From the NCBI RefSeq assembly GCF_020382885.2, contig NC_058510.1, positions 6,816,862-6,880,861 on the forward strand: a DNA stretch of 64,000 bases. Reading direction: 5' to 3'. Within the stretch, counting starts at the first letter, position 1, and each line of letters starts with the position of its first letter. The notes beneath the pieces were generated by a model, which was given only the letters and a program-made list of their open reading frames with translations, searched no databases and was not told where the DNA came from. A program made the translations under genes and the position numbers. This document shows positions 23,725-37,800 of the stretch, piece by piece. The stretch comes from Scatophagus argus. Its lineage: Eukaryota > Chordata > Actinopteri > Scatophagidae.

Positions 23725-26700
23725 ATGGACAACACGTCCATAATAACACAGGTTGCAAATCCGAAAGAGGAGGAGAGCATTTCTTCAAGTCAAGATAAAG
23801 GTAAGGCGCACAGAAATGTCACACACACACACACACACACGGCTGTTATTTTCATTTTGCTGTTGCCTGGTTTTTGTTTGATTTGCAGCCGTGTTTTATT
23901 TGCGTTGCCCGCTTGCCAAATGTGATCTGCAGCCTTCGGTGCTCAGAGGACAGCAGGCTGCAACAGCAAAGCCTGAGAGTATCGACTGAAAACCTCCATT
24001 GTTCATCCGAAGCAGGGAAATATTAAGAGGCAGACCCCGCAACCAGCCTGTCAGTATAAACTACATATTTATCTGGCGTGCGCTGTAACTTTACTACCAG
24101 GAGCTTCCCCCCGCTTCAGCTAAACCTTATTTTAAGTTTTCACATTTTACCACTTCAATAATAATAATAATAATAATGCAATGTTTTTTAATCAGTGTGG
24201 AGTGAGCTGGGTTTACTACAGGGGGCGTGTACTCCTTTTCCCTTGCATTGGCGACATCCCTGTATGCATCACTGACACTGTAAAATAACTGGTGTAAGCT
24301 TACCACCAACAGCAGATAAACCAAGGATCAGGGACACTTTGGCTGAAGAAAATAAACAGAAACGTATGTGAGTGCGCATGTGAAAGTCTCTTCATCGGTG
24401 TTTTGACGTTTAGCTCATCAGCATAAGTCAGCCAGTAGTGACCCTGAATGCACATGTTTATTTCACATGCTTTTTTTTTTTTCTTGTCAGATTTAAACCA
24501 CATCACTGGAACAAGTAGGACAGTTAAACAAAAACAAAACAAAACTGTATTGTTTATCAGCACCATCAGCTTCCTTGCATAGCTGCATGATAATAAAATT
24601 ATTCTAACAGTACAATCAACAACATGTGTTAAGAATAGTCAGGACTGTCCACTTCCAGCTGTGGTAAAAGTGCCTGAAACAACAGCTCAACAGCTGCACT
24701 ACAGATTACTGTAGAGGCTGGATGAAAACACATTTTCTCTCTTGTTTTGCACAAGATGCATCTTCAACATGTGGTGATGACATCAACGACAAATCCCCCT
24801 TGCGAGTCATGAGCCTCTCGGTTTTCATTAACTTTTCAGAGAGGGGTTCCTCTAGTCTGTGCAGGCTGACACCACTTTATTTTTATTCTGATTTGAGTCC
24901 ACGTTGCATCAAATCCACGCAGGAAAATGAGGCCGTGGGGCGATGTGTGTCAGGTGTGCATGGGAGGTCACAGCAGGAGGGTTTGATTGTTATCCACCCA
25001 CCCACCACCAAGCAATAACCCTTCCCCACCGAGCCACAGGGTGCCTGGAGACCAGTGGGACCACAGCTTCCTGCTATGTTGGAGAAAAGGTCACCTTCCT
25101 GCATCACTCGCCGCTGAGCAACACTCACATACATGGAGCTTTCTTGACCTGCTAGCTGGTGGTCATGAAATGAGGATGTGGACTTGTTTGCTTTGATAAG
25201 TACATGGATGCATGTATGAGCGAAGAGTGAGGTTTTGGCTTCTGTTTCACGACACAAATCCATTTTATTTGTTTGAAACGACTCCTGGACGGACCATGGC
25301 GACCAGATCAATTACGATTCCACGCCACGTTTTTTGTCTTCACCAGCTTATTCTTGTAATCAAGTGGTTACCACCATCATAATTAAAACCGTCATAAGCA
25401 AATCAGTGAAAACACATCAGAAACACTGGGCTTCAGGTAGAAGTCGTGCGTTGTTGTGGAATCGTTTGGGAGGAACATTAAACTGCGTCTTTGATGCGTT
25501 TCTAAGCGCTCGCACAGAATTCCCACACTTTCTTATCCGCAACATCCCGCTTGTCTTGAACAGTAAATCCCAGATGACATGTGGAACAATTAATCTGGTG
25601 GGATAAAATCCAGGGTCAGTTGCTGACCAGAGAGGACACAACACACACACACACACACACACAGTGAGGCTCCTCAAACTGCTGCTGTGTGACACATACA
25701 CACAGTATCACCAGGGAGCTTCCTGCGAGGAGTTTGTCTCCCTCACTATACTGGCTTTGTCAAAGCAGACAACAAACAGCACTTGTTGTGCAGGACAGTT
25801 GTTCCCTGACCTTCTTATGCTGCTCTGAAGCCACACAAATTTACACACACACACACACACACATAAACTTCCATGTTGAAAATTTCACAGCAGGGCCAGG
25901 CTATTTCCTATCAGTTTCATTTCAAGCAAAGATGACTCACTAGAGCTACTTTTTGGACACTTGGTCAGGTGGAGATTAGATCTTTATGCATTATGGATTA
26001 TGTTAAATGAGGCGAGGGTTGGAATCATGGGCGGGGGGACCATCATTGGACCATTCATCAGACTGTGTCCCTTCTGGAGGGTATACAAGGCTTTTTTTTC
26101 ACTAAGAAGTCTGTTTTGGATGCGAGCTTTATCAGATGGAAACTTGTGAACACATTCAAGCTGTGTGTTGTATCACAGTGTAGTTTTTCTTTGATGAAAC
26201 AGCAATGCCGTGCTAATTTAAAGCCAGATATTTTACAGAAACCAGCACAGACAGAGAAAACAGCGTTTCTTCTCTCCAAACCCAAATAAGGCTTTTCATT
26301 TGGCAGCCGTTTACTTGTCAGGATCTGATGCAATGAAGTGTAATGACTGGACTAACAACGTGCAGAGAGTCTCAGTCCGGCCAGCCTCTGTCTCACTCCA
26401 CGAATCACTGAGGCTTTGCTCTGATAACTTCACCGACAGTATCAATAGATGAGCTGTTTACCTTAATCAGATTAGGTCAAGTGTGGCTTTAGCTCTTCAC
26501 TGCTGAGTTAAACAAAGATGATCACTTAAATGGTCTTTCTCACTTTGAAACCTTTCTGAGTTTGTTTTGTGTTCCACTCAAACACATTTGTCATTTGGAG
26601 AAACAGATGATGTGTTGACACCTAATTGATTTCAAAATGTTTCGTACGCTTGCCTTCACTCATAAACTGTTAATAAATTAACACTTTTGAGTAATTCCTG

Positions 26701-29700
26701 CAAAATTCAAAATGTTAGTAAACATTAAGGAAGTTGACAAATTTGTGGTGTTGTTCTGCATTTGTTTAAATAGTTAACTAAACTGTCTCTCAGCACTCTG
26801 TGACCAACGTCAACCCCATTTGTTTGTTGAAGACAAAGGTCTGTCACAAATCTGTCACAAACATAGTTTAAATTTTTTAAAAAAGCTCAGTAGTTTCCTA
26901 AAGTAGATGGGTACTTAGTAACAGTAAATAACAGTAACTTTGTGAAGTTTCTGAAGTTGTTAGGGACGGGACTATTTTCAGCTGCTGATTCATACACATT
27001 TGATATTCCAGCGTGTATTTACAGCACGAGGTTGGTGTGTAAAGACTGAATCAAAATGAAGTACAGTCCTGGTCTTCATGGGAATAAAGAAACATGCTGC
27101 CCAATACAGTGGAGCCCTATGGCACTGAGGAATAAGACATGTCAGGCTTTGGGTGTGCAGACCATAGTTGTTAGTAGGATCAGTTCTTTGTTGATTTTGG
27201 TCTTTTAATAACACAATAATATCGTACTGTTTAATAGCTCTGTGTAATTTACAGTAGACTGTTTGCTTTTTTGAAATTGCTTATTGGAGACAAACAACAA
27301 ACATGGCTGTTCTCCTGAGCAGACATAATGTCATTGCTCCACTGGCTGCTTAAGGCTGCAACAAGACAGTTTAGGCACTAAACTGTATGTTTCACAGAGC
27401 CCGTTAACCTTCAGCCTTTGAAAAACTCCAAGATATTCTGTCTGCTGTCCAGCATGTGAACGTCTCCGTATAGTTTCAGTAGATGCACAGATGAAGAGTA
27501 GCAGCAGATGCTGGGATTTATGTCTACTAATGGCATATTAAAATGTCAGGATTCGCTCAAAGGCTGGCTGGTTTAAGAAAAAAACAAAAACTGACGCTGT
27601 GCTTATATGAATCTGGAGAAAAGCCTGTGGTTTCATGCATACTTGCTCTTCTGAGGTTATTCCTGGAACACGCTGCTGTACATTAATAAAGTGTTTATGA
27701 TGTGTGGACCACACCTGCAGGGGCGTGTGTGTGTGCAGCACCAGTAAGCGAGGGGAGCTGCTGTGAATTTTGGCTGCCCTGGAGTCCCTGGCACAACCTG
27801 TCACTCTGATGTGTGCAGCACTTTGCTGTCATGACCGGATTCAAGTGTTAGAGGAGAGGAGGGTTGCAGTCTTCGACTCGGTCGTAGTCGTTGGCGTGGA
27901 TTTCTTAGGTACATTCTGAGGACGCAGCCTGTCGCTCTGAAGCCGTCCTCCTCTCGTGAGGATCATACTGGATAACTGTATGCGTGCAGTGAAGCCAATA
28001 TTCAATGCACCCTTCTGACCAAGAGAGAGAAGCTGCACGTCCTTATTACAGATTTATGAGCCCGTTTCAGCCAATGCTGCTTGGAAAAGCTGATTATCTG
28101 CACCTCCGGGGATGTGTTGGAGTGTCAGACATATCTTCATTTACTCCAGTGCCATACTGGGCAGCTGACTGGGAAGAGGTGAATGTTTTTCTTCCAAACC
28201 TATGCTTGTTAACTGTATGTATGGCATCAGCGTGTGTCTCAGATGAACATCTTTTATATTCATTCAGTTACACAACAAAAAGAAAAGTTTTTTCAGCTGT
28301 TAGATGGTTGAAGTAATTTTGTGTTGTTCCTCTGCATTTGGCATTGTAACGAACCACAGTGGACTCACCAGCATGTGTGTATGAGCTCAAAAACAGTCAA
28401 TCACCAGCAGAGGCTCATTTGGTTGTTTGTTGATGTATTGATCTCTTGTAAGTTTGTGCTTAATCTCCCTGATTGTGTCATTTTTATGCTAGAGCCTCCA
28501 TTTTTTAAGACAGTACTGAAGAGAGGAAGTGTGGAAATACTCGTGGAGATATCAGGGAAGGCAATACCTGTACAGATTTACACAATTAAAGGAAAGTTAA
28601 AGGTTGTGTGGTGGGGTATTTTGGAAATAGTTCGCAGAGAGTTGGATGAGAAAATTGACTCGTCTGTCCACGCCTAGATCACAAGCCGAATTTAATGGAC
28701 ACAGACAAAGAGGAGGAGATTTTTCATTTGAGAATTTTATTTTGAAAAAAGCACTGACCAAATAACAAAAAGAGTGATAGATCACATACTGAGAAAATGA
28801 GCCAGCCTTTAACAGAGAAGGAGAAAATTGCAGGATTTGAAAGGCTTCAAAACCGATCTTGAATTGACCCTTTTACTCCTGGACTGGTTTGTAAGAGGTT
28901 CACTGAAGCTTTACGAGGGAGTGATATCGTTTTATCAACAAAATTACTGCTACCGAGCAATTTAATCTATTAGTCGCAGGCTTGTATGTAACCTGGGTGT
29001 GTGAACAGTTATAATATGAAGTTAACATTGTTTCACCACTGGCACATTGCAGTTCTTAATCTTAGTCTTAATTACGCATTTTTATAGACGTCACCTTATG
29101 ATTAAGCATCTCGTTAGCCCGATCAAGATCTTTGTGACTCAAGGCAGTAGTGCTCATGGGAGATGCAAGAAACAAAACAAATCAAAACTGACGTCCCCAG
29201 AACCGACACAAAATTAAGTTCCTTGTGGTTGCTTTACTACATTCAGAAAATAAAAATAGCCAAAAGCCAACAGAGTGTCCTGTCTGCTCTGTGTTTATGC
29301 AAACCTACGCTAATCATCTGCTCAGGCACGTCGTAAGACACACTCCACCCAAATACACACATTTCTTTGTTAATTTTTTTTTTGTCATTATTATTATAAA
29401 GGTTAGACAGTGGCCTATGTTGGAGATTTTCTAGATGAGTAGCCCTCTACTGCCTCTTTTCTACTCCTCAGTGGTGGATTTTCATCAACAGCATAGCTCG
29501 TGAAATTTGATCTAATTAGGAGGCAGCTTGTAGATCTATGGATTGTGAGACGCAGTGAAGGGAATGCAATTGCGCCGCAATCCGTCCCCGGAGAGGCCAC
29601 AGGGGAAGAGAGTGTGGGTTGAGTCTTTCTTCACTCCCACACGTGGCTGACTCTGAATACCTAAAGCTTCAGTCAGAGTCAGATCTCTTTTTCAGCTAAA

Positions 29701-31794
29701 ACTGAAACAAAAAAAAAAGAGATGAAAGTTCAAGTCCTGCTCTGAAGTCCCCACACTGGCTTCCAGTTTAGAATAGAGCTTTAACAGCCTTTTACTTGTC
29801 TATCAGTCTCGTATTGATGATAAACTGCCATTATATATGCCCCCATGTGCTTGTGGACCTGGGTCTGATCTGTGGGTGGTTTATTCAAAAGTCACTTTTT
29901 CACCTTTGCCTTTATCTGAAGTCACTTGTCAGCATTTGTTTATTATTATCGATGGTGCGAGATGGTGTGTATTTTGCATTTTTCTTCTTGCCGATGAATG
30001 CCACGATAAGACCAAAGTATTGGCTTGCAAAACTAGTTCATTCCTCTGCTATTGTTGTCCAAAGACTATTAAAAACACATCAGTGAGGCACACTGTAGTG
30101 CGCTAAATAACTCTCTGGAAATACTCAGCTCTTAGGATTTTTCTTGAGCATTTAAAAACGTAATAAATATTTTTGCGACTGTATTAAGTTTTACATATTC
30201 TGTAGCGACCAACAGACATTGGTGAGTTGGAAAGTATTGCAAGAGTTGAATTGTTCATATGCACAAAGTGAATAAAGAATCCCTGTGTTGATGACCGGCT
30301 GGTGTCACCTGTGAGAGTGATGTTCAGTTCCTTCACTGGGTTGCAGTACTGGTTATGGTCAATGACTGCGTTTTAATTTAGTAGTAATATTTTGTTGAAC
30401 ATAAAGCATGTTGAAGTATAATGTATTTGCTAAAGGTTCTGTATCAACTTAGGTTTTGTTATGATTATTTGTGTTTCAGATTTAAATGTTTATATTTACC
30501 TTTTCGCATGTGATACTTGGTGATTGGCTGGTTTTTATTATTATTTTATGATATATGCGTGTGTTTGTGTGTATTTGTCTCCCACACATAAGAAACTTGG
30601 CATTTCTCTGCCCTCAGTGAAGTATTTTGTTATGCCTGCCCACTGGTTCTGCTGAACACCATGGTTTGGGTTTTTTCTGGGCTTCCTTTTATGTCTGTGT
30701 TCTTTGGACCGTATGTTTGACGGCATCTTGGGGACGTTTTATGTTCAACTGTTGCCTCAAGTGTAGCTCATGTTGCAGTTGCTTGTTTTGGAGCAAATGC
30801 TACTTCAAAATGTCTGCCTTGGGCTTTTATCACAGCACAATTTTAAGGAAATTCTGATTGGAATGAGAAAACAGCGCAGCAAAACACAAAAATAAGCAGA
30901 AGGACTCCCAAAGTGGTTATACAGTCCCTTTTGGCTCAATTGACTGCAGCTGTCAGTGACTTTCAACTCTTCAAACTTCACCTAATTGAGTACAGAAGAC
31001 AAACGACCGACATTCCGGTTCTTCTGGTGCATGCTTTTATTGACGTGCCTTGATTTAAACACGCAGCGTTGTTGTGGGATTACAGCACTCTGCGTTTCCT
31101 TTATATCTCGACACTTCGGCAGAGGCCATTATTAATGCTCCAAAAGCCACAGTCCCTTTGGAACAAAGACAGGCCGCCTGCAACATGGCCACAGCAGTGT
31201 GGACGCTGCTGATGCTGGGAATACTGGTGAACGTGGACTCGAACACACCACGAGCTGGGATTAATCGAGCATCCGTTCAACCAAGTGGGTATTGTGAAAA
31301 CAGATCAATGCAGTCAGAGGAAGGTTGGGGTCAAGGAGGAAAGAGTACAGATGAAGTGAGAGCTGGCAGGTACCCAGCCTGGCTCTGACAAGGTGGCGGC
31401 CTTTCTGCATATTTTGCCCTCTTCTGGCTGGCATTCATCACAAGTAATTGGCTTTCTGAAAGCGAGATCATGTTATGTCCATAATGATTTTCTGCCACCT
31501 GTCCTGAATTCTGCTGCCTGCCAGTTTGTGAGATATTTGACAGAACAGCATAAAGGGCTTATACATTTTTAAAGAGACGATCAAGGAATAAGCAAATACG
31601 GTAAGTATGGAGGCTGCACACACAAAGACACAGCGAGGCATTTTTTCTGCCTCTCCAGAGGTAAAGGTGAATAGTGTTTAACTGTGAATCTCAAGGGGCA
31701 CTAAGTAGGACATGCTGTGTGTGGAAATGTAGAGATGAACGTCTCTCATAGAGCAGAGGCATCAGAACCTGTAGCAGCAATACACAAGCATATG

Positions 31795-31832
<38 letters not shown>

Positions 31833-34800
31833 TGACCTACTTGTTTACTTCCTTTCCATTTAGAGCAAGCAGCATCTTAACAGACTTGATTTACTGAGAA
31901 ACACACAATCTGTTGCTTTTGTGTTTGAGAACAAAGCTTAAAGGGGCATTCCATCAATTTTACACATTACAGTTGTAGCGCTCAGCTGGTGAAAACATGT
32001 TTTTGTCTTCTGTGGCTCTCGAGGAGTCTGTCGAGTCTGAAAGGATAACCCAGATGACGTCATAATGACGTCATCAGGGTCTCCTCAGCTTTTAGCGAAA
32101 AGCCTGTTTACAGACATGCGGCGTCAAGATTGAAAGATGTGGTCAGATATTATGTGACAGGGCGGTTTTAGCGAAAAGATGATGTTGGTTGCATTGTGGG
32201 AAATGGATCCAGTGTTTTTTGACTTTTTTTTTTTTTAAATGTGACTCTTGTGAATTCCCCAATTTTATGAGAGTTTGACCCTAAATTGTTGGAGTACACC
32301 TTTAAATTTCACTCTAGCTGCTCACTGGATCAACTTTGCAGTCGCACGGGCAGCAAGCATACAAGCCTGAAGACAGGCCTTTAATTTCATCTGACATTAA
32401 TTCTTCTGACTTTTTTAAACTAACAGGCAGGCAAGAAGGATTTCCCATCAGTCACTGAGCCTCAGGCACAGTTGTGCATGAGAATATATAAAAAGATATA
32501 TAAATAATGAACTGCCGCGGCCCCAAACAACGTGGGCTGTGTTTCTGTCGGTTGCGTAACTCCAGCAGAATAGTCAGATCTCCCTCATTATTTCTCCCTG
32601 AGCTCTCAGTGGGTTAATTCCCCCGCGCTTGTCATCTCCTTCATTTCAAGAAGCAGCAGCCCTCGTTCCCCGTGGGGGCAGCCAGGCACCACAGCGCCTA
32701 CACCGCTGCACAGCTGAGGCAGGAAAGCAGGGCAGACCCACACACATCTCTGTGTCAGGGTTCACGGCAGCACCGGGGTGAATTAGTACCTTGTGTACCA
32801 ACCGAGTGGTTTATGTGTTTAAATCTCAGCAAACCCTGCCTTGACTTTCCTACTGGGTAACTGAGTGAATGTCAGTTACATAAGGTCATGTAGGATGCAT
32901 ATGTATATATAAATCCTCACAGATAAGTAGGGAAATAAAGCCAGGAGGGCAACGGAGGGTCAGTCAGAGGGACTAAAGGCATCTGCTCGCATCAAGTGTA
33001 CCCCCACAGCCTGTAATTTTCACCCGGGCCTCAGCTGTCTGTGCGGGGAAGTAGTGAGGCTTAATGGGAGTTTATTTTATCATACTGTGCTATTATTGCC
33101 TTAATGGCCTCACACATAACCCACCAAGGACCTCGGCACAGTGAACACATACAAGCTGAACTGTCAGGTTCAGATCAACTAACGCTAACTCCACTCAGCC
33201 GTTTGGATTTATTCTGTGTGTGTAAAACAACACATGTTCAAGTGTTTTGTGAAGCAGATGCTCTTTGTAAATATTGTTTTAGAAGTCGAAGTGTTTTAAT
33301 TATCGTCGCCTCTCTTGGTGGGATTTTGTTTTGTGTGGAAACAGCAGTCTGTTTTTGATGAATGAGGGCAGAACACATTCTCTAAACTCAGTGTTTGGGG
33401 ATTCTTAAGAAGTACTTGGAAAATTAGTTGACTGATCAGTTAGTTGATGGATGAAAAATGAGTGACTGTAGATCAGCTGGTGTTAGGAGCCGACTGAACT
33501 GAACTCCTGGATGGAAGTCACTTTGGACAAAAGCATCCACTAAATGTATGCAATGTAAAATGTATTGATGTACTAACCATGTAAGTCTTTTATCAAACAA
33601 AATGTTCAATTGTGTGACTGTTTGCTTCTTGTTGTTATACTGTTATACTATATTAAATTGAACATCTTTTGTTTTTTGGCTGAGGGGCAGAAAACCAAAC
33701 AATGGGCTTGTTCCTCTATTATCTGCCGTTTTGCAGATTTAAGTATTAAGAAGACAAAGTTTGTAGTCATTTCAGCAGCTCTGTGAGGTTGTACAGCTGC
33801 GTTTTGAACTACATGCTAATGTCAGCATGATGCTTACAAGTGTGTTAGCAACCTAGCATTTGATAATTAGGACTAAACACAAAAGTGCGGCTGAGGCTGA
33901 TGGGAATGCCAGCGCGGATATTTGGTCATAAACCAGAGCAGAGGATAGAGCTAGATGAAAAGTCAGGAACAGCAACAGTTATTACATTTCATCATGAGAG
34001 GAATATGAACGCCTACACCAAGTTTCATGGCAGTACATCCAGTAGTTGTCAAAATGTCTGAGTTCAGAACCAACAGGGCGACTGTGCGAAACTGTCAACA
34101 GCGCAAGATGGCAGCACTTTTGTACGGTCCATCTTTATATAGCTGTGCGTTGTGTAGTGTTTACTTTGAAAATTGTCAATTTATTATCTCTTTATATATT
34201 TTGAAACTGCTTTGCACACTTTTTGCTTGATTTATGGCAATGTGCCCCACCACTGCTATGATTGACAGCAGTCACCAAGATCACGTAATTTCAATTTTTG
34301 GTTTTGGACTCCTGATCGGACAGAAATTTGATGGGGACACCTTGTGCTCTAGGAAATTGTGACAGCCACCATCTAAAACGATGCATGAATAATTAAAAAA
34401 AAAAAAAACGCCAAAGAGATGAATGAATCTCATCTAAACTTAAGAAGGTAAAAGTGTTGCTTTCCTTAGCTTTCCACCTGGCCGTTCCTTCTTAGCGTGT
34501 TACTGCAGGGATTTGATGTTATTTTGCTGACACAGTGCTCTACGAGGAGTTCCCCTTCGCTGTTATCTGTTGCTGTTAGTTATAGCCGGAGACAGAGGCA
34601 GCTTCATCTTCAGGTGCTCACTCTGCTTGTGAGTGCTGTAAACATTAGACATTAGAGCCCAGGCTCCGGGCTAACAGCAAACCTGTCCATCCATGCGTGT
34701 GTGCTTAGAGTCCTGTTCTTCATTTTTTGCTGCAGACAAAAAAATATTTTATCGCACACAGTGTTATATAAGCCCTAGACAGCTGGTCCCACTTTTAATG

Positions 34801-37800
34801 CAAACACCCGACACTCGCGTTCTCAGTGAGGGAAGGAGGCAAATAATTTGTGAAATCATGCCCACAGCCTGAGGCCACGGCAGGGTTTTAGCATGTCATT
34901 TTTGGCTGTTAGTGTCTTGTTGCACTGATGTCAAGTTCTTATGTCTCACTGTGTCATGAAGCCCTTTTTAACTGCAGTCTTTTTATAGGCTACAGCAGCT
35001 TTGCATGGCAGAAATGGCATGGAAATCCCGCCGGCTCCCAGCTGTTTTATTTCAGTGCATGTTTAGTACACGGCTGTGCCATTTAAAACCTGCCTTGTTT
35101 TCCATCTGAATTATTTAAGCTGCACCTCCACATGGACTGTTCTCACATTTACCTTCACCCCCCCACCCCACCCCCACAGATACTGTACACTTTACCTGCC
35201 TGGCTGGGCAACTAACTGCTGCTGGGGTGCAGTTCAAGGTCTGTCACACACACACCAATGCCAATATATTAAAGGATAATTTCAGTTTAATACAACTTCT
35301 TTCATATGTTTGTAGTTTTGACCATTGTTCCTATCGGTCACAATCAGTGTTGGACAGTAAAGCATTATTTCATAAGTTATTAGCAGGAATTGCTCTTTTT
35401 GTCAGGGTAGGGATTAGAATTTCAATATTCTTTGCTGTCTTAGTAGCAGTCGGATGAGGATGTTCAGCGGACTCCTGGGGACGTGTTAGTTTACTGTCCG
35501 ACCAGTTAGCCCGCACCAAAAGAGCAGAAATGTGGTTTTCAGTAGCCCAAAAGTTGTGTAATTCACATGTTGTCTCTTACTGGCGTGTCACACGTAGCAT
35601 TGCCTGCATTCAGATAAGCCCACAGTTGAGGATGGGACCTCACTGAAGTGCTGGTCAGTAAATACCTCTCAACCACAGGCCCGGGTGGTTGTGAAACCAC
35701 ATCGTCTCATTTTCTTTGTCAAATACGGAAGAATTGATCTGAGGTTTTGGGGGATCTGAAGTTGTTTACTTGTTCTTTTGACAGTGAGAGACTGACTGAC
35801 AAAAGTAATAATAAAGTAAATAAAAGTAAAAGTTACTTTTTCTGTTGCTGAAGCCTGTGAGTGCTCAAACGTTGCTGGACTGACAGGTTTGAACTTCAAG
35901 GTTAGCCAACTTATTCAGAAGTAAAATCTTTTTAAAAATTGTGACATTTGTGAATATCAGTAGTAGTTTACTGACTGTACTTTCTGTAGTCGTTTGTGCA
36001 TACAGGGAGTATTAAAGATTCACTTTCCGACCAAAAAGTGGTTTGAATCAGTTAGTAGTTTAGGCTTAGTTTTGAGAGTGAAGGGGAGAAATACTGCAAG
36101 TTAATGAAGTTAATTATTGCAACGATACCCCATAATAGCCCATAAAGTTATGTAATTAAATAGTTTTTCTCTGCCAAATTACACGATTTGTTTCTGGCAT
36201 TTAGTAAATGTTATGAGGTCAATTGGTGTTGCTTCTGGTTTTGTTCATCTTGCTAAACTGTTGGCTTTTTTTTTAAAGTGGCGTGATTATCTAGTGTTTA
36301 TTGCATAATCTGACTTTGTTGTAGCCATGTTATTATATTCCCAGATCTCCGCAATTAAGATGTTGAGCAATAATGCCCGAGCTGTAATAAACCTGAAGTA
36401 ACCTTTGTCTGTTCTGCCATCCAGAAGAATTTGGCTTAGGAGCGATGAATGACCTGACATAAAGCTCTGAGACTGTAAAGAGAGAGCCTGTGACTAAACC
36501 TACTGTCACATTTTAAATATATATATGTTGTGTTGTGACCGCTTGCATACTTTATGTGCTTTTAAAGTTACAGCGAAGGAGGCCACCTCAAAAGTCCTGA
36601 GCTAAGCTGGGGATCATATTCTCTCTTGGAGCTTGGCATTATTCCACACTGTGGGTCACGGGGTGATTATCTCTTCCTGTCAGGAATGCTGAGAATTTCC
36701 TGCGTTTTCCCCCTCTTCCGGCCTTGTGAGTGGTTGTGCCTGAACATGTGAAAGAGAGCCCAAGCCTGGCTGGCTCTGATTGACTGAAGAGCCTTCTACA
36801 GTATCACTGTTACCTAATTTTCATCAGCAGCATTGACACAGGCATTGCCTTAAAGGGCTGCTCTCACATCAAGGGAGTATGCTGAACGAATGAAGTGTAT
36901 TCAGTGGTAAATAATGTGCACCTGCTCTGACGAGGCCACAGATTTGGCCTAATATAGCTCTCTCTCTCTCTCCAGGGAGCTTTTGTTAGATAAAACCACT
37001 TGGCTGCACCAACTTTTACATAGATTTTAGCGAGGTGTATCCCTTATTAGCAAACTGCAGACTCTCAGCTTGTTCTTTGCAGTCTTGGTGCTTCAGTCTC
37101 TTGTTTGGTTTCTGTTCGGTTACTGCAGTTTGTTCATAACGTGTTTCCTGTTCTTCGTTGGCTACTGCTGCACTTTAACCTTTTTGCTGTTATTCTCAGG
37201 CGCTGACGAGAATGGCGTTACTATGCAAGGCGAGCCAACTCCAGTCACATTCCTGAGCAAGGGCACTGAAGAGAAAAGTTAGTGTGTGCCTCGGTTGTGT
37301 CACTGTGCCGTTTGTTGATCGCTGTACACGTGGCCCTTTGCCCAAACATGTGAACATACGCTGCATACGGTGTGTGTTTGTGTGTGGGTGTTTGCTCGGT
37401 CTCCGACAGCGGTCGACTCTCAGATATGTTGTTTGTGTCAGCAGGAGAAAGGAAAGCTCTGTTTGTGTAGGGTGGTGGTGCAGGAGGGGGTGGAGTAAGA
37501 ATCAGACTCAAGTATAGGCTGTCTTGCCACAGTAAGTCTCCCCACCCATTCTACGCCCTTCTCTCCCCTTCCAAGCTCCCTCTCCCTTCTCTCCGTCTCT
37601 CTCGCCCTCCCACCTGCTTTTTTTTTTTTTTTTTTTTGGTGGTGGTGGAGGAGGAGGGGGGCAGCAGACAGGCGGGAAAATGTTGACGGTCTCAAAATGG
37701 AGCAAGAATGACATCGAGGCCAATTTTAGGGAGAGCGATGGAGGACTCAGAGTCCCCCCAAACTGAAAACTTGCAGTGTTAAAGCGACGTTTTCCTTTTC

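Noticed and set aside
31074..31388. 104-codon ORF in ctdspl intron 1
   Set aside because: No splice context, no recognisable domain, and length within chance expectation for a 17-kb intron.
37680..37766. ATG ORF ([13 protein letters not shown]...) in ctdspl intron 1 as an alternative first exon
   Set aside because: It hits a stop after 28 codons with no convincing donor before it, and no family similarity is visible.
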